Shown here in pieces: positions 61,656 to 64,000 of a stretch of 64,000 nucleotides of DNA. The notes beneath the pieces are model-generated. The model worked only from the letters and a program-made list of their open reading frames with translations, was not told the origin of the DNA and ran no database searches. Numbering within the stretch: the stretch's first letter is position 1; each line of letters begins with the position of its first letter. The DNA is from Symsagittifera roscoffensis. Its lineage: Eukaryota; Xenacoelomorpha; Acoela; Convolutidae. Where the stretch lies: assembly GCF_963678635.1 (NCBI RefSeq), contig NC_087062.1, positions 1,614,001 through 1,678,000 on the forward strand, written 5' to 3'. Both the position numbers and the translations under genes were made by a program.

Positions 61656-62939
61656 TCATTGGTTCTGGATAACCTCGTCAGGAATGTATCCAAAGATGTT
61701 CAGGGGTTCAAAGGCTGCGGCCATTGCCGTAGCATCTCTCGAGTGCACCGCCTGAGTATCATCGCACCTTGTCAAGGGCTCTGTATTCGGTGCATCCCTG
61801 CAATCCGAATCGCCGTGAGTGTGCCCCCCTTGGCCCACATGACTCCTCCCTGGGCTCGCATGTCTCCTGTTACCGGAATCACCTCTCCCAGTCGCATGTG
61901 TGCATTGTGTCGGTCGTTCGTTTGAGGTCTGTCTGTTCTCAGTTGAACTTGCTCTACTGTTTGGGCCCCATGTTCTATTATCCTTTGTGGCATAGCCTGA
62001 TGAACTGCCACTACCTCTAGTGGATCCATATGTCCTCCTCCTTTGATGGTCATTGAATTTCACCTTCGGCTCCCTGCTGGGACCTACCGAGTTCGGTTCC
62101 CCTTCTTTTGGTCCCCTTTTGCTGCCTAGTAGCCCGTCCAACCTATCCATGATAGCCTGAGTTCGCCTGTCCATCATTGCATCTATCTTTGTGTCAAGAG
62201 TCCCAAGAGACTGCTCTTGCTGAACTCTTAATTTCTCCGTGTCATCCCGTAAGCGTAACTCTCTCTGCTCCGCTTCTCTTGTCATTCGCGACAAATTCTT
62301 TGCTATGTGCTCGTCCGTTCTTTCCTTCAAGCGTTTTTCACTCCTACCAACTTCTTGTCTATTGCGGTTTATTTCATCCCGCAGACTTTCTCTTTCAACG
62401 TGGACTGCTCTTTCTAGTTCACTCATTCTTATGGTCATCTGTTCGTTTTGTTCTCCTATACTGCCCACTATGTTGATCAAGGCTTCTTCTAATGATGCCC
62501 CGTTTTCCACTAGTGGCGTCACTAGTGGCGGTGTCACCCTGTCAATCCCAGGTAGCTTCGTGCTGGTCGAGATTCGAGCTTTGATTTTCTGCCTCGACGT
62601 CTTTTCATTATCCACCTCAGGATCCGCCGATGCGTTGCCTAGCCCTTTGTTTCTATTCTCCCCAGTTCGCGTCTCTGAATTTGTCATACTCGCAAAGCCT
62701 CTTGACTGGCCTGATCTTGGTGCGTCTTTTCTTATCGTTCTCACCACACCAAATTTATCCATGGTTCCAGTCTCTCTGTCGAAGTACGCCTCATTCTCCT
62801 GGGTCGAACTATTGAGGCTGACTTGAGATCCAAAGTCCACTTGCTCCTCATCGTACTCTTCTTCCTCCTGGGATTCACCTTCATTTCCTGTGCCCACTCC
62901 AATGGTGAATGGAAAGATGTTTCCCAAAGTGTTCTTCAT
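61656..62939 (-). CDS. Gag N-terminal half with coiled coil, copy B (427 aa)
   Basis: Same layout as 22962-24233: acidic patch (QEEEEYDEEQ), coiled coil at about 150-255, Gly/Ser/Arg/His-rich tail (HASPGRSHVGQGGH), then EPLNIFGYIPDEVIQN, which leads toward the capsid part. Its first Met follows a TGA that replaces the Ser codon of copy A. Confidence 0.75.
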   Translation of the reverse strand: MKNTLGNIFPFTIGVGTGNEGESQEEEEYDEEQVDFGSQVSLNSSTQENEAYFDRETGTMDKFGVVRTIRKDAPRSGQSRGFASMTNSETRTGENRNKGLGNASADPEVDNEKTSRQKIKARISTSTKLPGIDRVTPPLVTPLVENGASLEEALINIVGSIGEQNEQMTIRMSELERAVHVERESLRDEINRNRQEVGRSEKRLKERTDEHIAKNLSRMTREAEQRELRLRDDTEKLRVQQEQSLGTLDTKIDAMMDRRTQAIMDRLDGLLGSKRGPKEGEPNSVGPSREPKVKFNDHQRRRTYGSTRGSGSSSGYATKDNRTWGPNSRASSTENRQTSNERPTQCTHATGRGDSGNRRHASPGRSHVGQGGHTHGDSDCRDAPNTEPLTRCDDTQAVHSRDATAMAAAFEPLNIFGYIPDEVIQNQ

Positions 62940-63407
62940 TCATTCTGAGAACGATGAGGACGTTGTCTGTTTCTCCGTCACGCCTGCCATCATGGTGTTG
63001 TCTCTGGGAGATCTTCTAGTTGCCACAATTTCAGTAGAGAAGTTGGACAGTTCCGACATCTCCTCGCAGTCCAGTGTCCCGGTGGAAGTGGCAAAATCTT
63101 GGCCTTGTTCTACCGGAGTAGATACACTCGCCAGCCTTCCGTCTCTCCCCTCCGGTCCATGTATTTCCTGGTTCTCATTCATGGCCTGGTCCGGATGGAC
63201 CTCCACTTCTAGCATAGCTTTTCGCTCTTCTGAGGACTTCTGACTCCTGGTTTCAACCATTCTGCCTGAAACCGTCTCCCCTTTGTCGGTCCGGGTTCGT
63301 GTGATCCGTTCCACAAAAGGGTCGGTCATTGCTTTTCTTTGCTTTTCAGGTATGAATATCCTAGAGTTATTACCTCGTTTAGGTATTCTTGACTTGTCTA
63401 GACTCAT
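62940..63407 (-). CDS. Gag N-terminus, copy B (155 aa)
   Basis: MSLDKSRIPKRGNNSR, then a basic/Thr stretch (RITRTRTDKGETVSG) and a Ser-rich region, ending at a TGA in phase with the next Gag frame. One nonsense codon therefore separates the two. No promoter-proximal start other than this Met is open. Confidence 0.75.
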   Translation of the reverse strand: MSLDKSRIPKRGNNSRIFIPEKQRKAMTDPFVERITRTRTDKGETVSGRMVETRSQKSSEERKAMLEVEVHPDQAMNENQEIHGPEGRDGRLASVSTPVEQGQDFATSTGTLDCEEMSELSNFSTEIVATRRSPRDNTMMAGVTEKQTTSSSFSE

Positions 63408-64000
63408 TATGACTTTATCACTTCTTATTATCTATACGCTCAGTTCGATTGTTAGTGTCCTTTTGATCTGACTACTGATAATAATAACACAACACAATAA
63501 ATTCCAAATTTTCTATTAAATAGTGACCACGAATCCTTGTATGTTATCACGGCACAGCGTATTCACAACTTATTCACAATAATCGATTATTAGTCGTAAG
63601 ATTTGAAAACTAGCACAGTATGATGATATCAGTCAATTTAAAAGATAGTGTATTCACTACCCAATTAAGCACAAATTGTTGATTTAAAATCAGATATAAC
63701 AAAATAAGAATAATTTTATGAAAAACGTATGTGTATTGTACTTTAAGTCAGTCGCAGTACAATAGTCGAACTTGCTTTATAAAGAAAGAACTTTCCCTGC
63801 TTGGTGTTGCACCAAAAGACGAAACTTGAAGGCAGTAATTTTCTCAAGTGGGCGTCTATTGCACCCACCGAGTCCAGTGTTACCTATCTGCCTTCGGACT
63901 GCCCGAGCTAGACCTACTAAAATCCTCAGGGCAGCCACTTTTCTCAAAAACTTTTCAGATTTCAATCCACTCCAATGAGTCTTTTTTTGAAAGGCAAGTT
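63408..64000 (-). other. Start of the leader, copy B
   Basis: Closely matches 24594-25130 and, from 63748 on, unit 2 of the leader duplication in copy A (25868-26122). It includes GCTTTATAAAGAAAGAAC (63773-63790) and ends in TTTTTTTGAAAGGCAAGTT, right where the motif array starts in copy A. TAGTGACCACGAA is at 63521-63533. No gene. Confidence 0.75.

Larger units (their letters stand above)
49139..64000 (-). mobile_element. Copy B: internally deleted giant element
   Basis: Leader (63408 on), gag, PR, partial RT, RNase H, integrase, macro-like tail and the first about 880 residues of ORF2 are followed directly by the 3' terminus. About 8.5 kb of ORF2 (copy A 3200-12350) are missing. The RT palm is also damaged by a deletion. 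It keeps the best-preserved frames of the family and is the reference for gag-pol and the SGNH domain. The 5' end lies beyond the window. Confidence 0.85.

Overview
The window reads as eukaryotic, most likely invertebrate, DNA made almost entirely of decayed retrotransposons. I see no bacterial operon, ribosome-binding site, host gene, tRNA or rRNA. Codon style and company (a CR1/Jockey-like LINE, a restriction-like-endonuclease LINE and Ty3/gypsy-type pol genes) fit a metazoan. An anthozoan or octocoral host is only my unverified impression.

The dominant component is one family of unusually large Ty3/gypsy-like LTR elements, present as three long copies. Copy A (about 1746-28976) is on the minus strand. 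Copy C (30132-46945) is on the plus strand and the most decayed. Copy B (49139 to beyond 64000) is on the minus strand. Read in its own sense the family has: an LTR-like terminus; a leader with arrays of an ACCCCTCCGGATTG motif; Gag (coiled coil, capsid-like domain, CCHC knuckle); protease; reverse transcriptase (YVDD); RNase H; a long acidic linker; integrase (HHCC, D,D35E, GPF); and a macro-domain-like tail. After about 300 untranslated bases comes a second very long frame, here called ORF2, of about 8.5 kb. It is broken in all copies but looks like one ancestral polyprotein of roughly 2,800 residues. ORF2 begins with a helical and coiled-coil region, then carries an SGNH (GDSL) hydrolase domain with all four signature residues, and then more than 2,000 residues I cannot assign.

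Layout: 1-893, loose ORF2 fragment; 894-1745, AT-rich spacer with a degenerate hammerhead-like motif; 1746-3480, 3' terminus of copy A; 3482-14993, ORF2 of copy A, including an internal tandem duplication; 15303-24593, its pol and gag; 24594-28262, leader; 28263-28976, truncated 5' LTR-like copy; 28977-30131, CR1/Jockey-like fragment; 30132-46945, copy C without gag; 46946-49138, 5'-truncated RLE-type LINE; 49139-51570, LTR-like terminus of copy B with an internal duplication; 51561-63407, copy B, which has lost about 8.5 kb of ORF2; 63408-64000, its leader.

The system most worth attention is this giant element: a retrotransposon that adds a macro-like domain after integrase and a second, SGNH-hydrolase-bearing polyprotein as long as gag-pol. 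No copy here can be functional as it stands.
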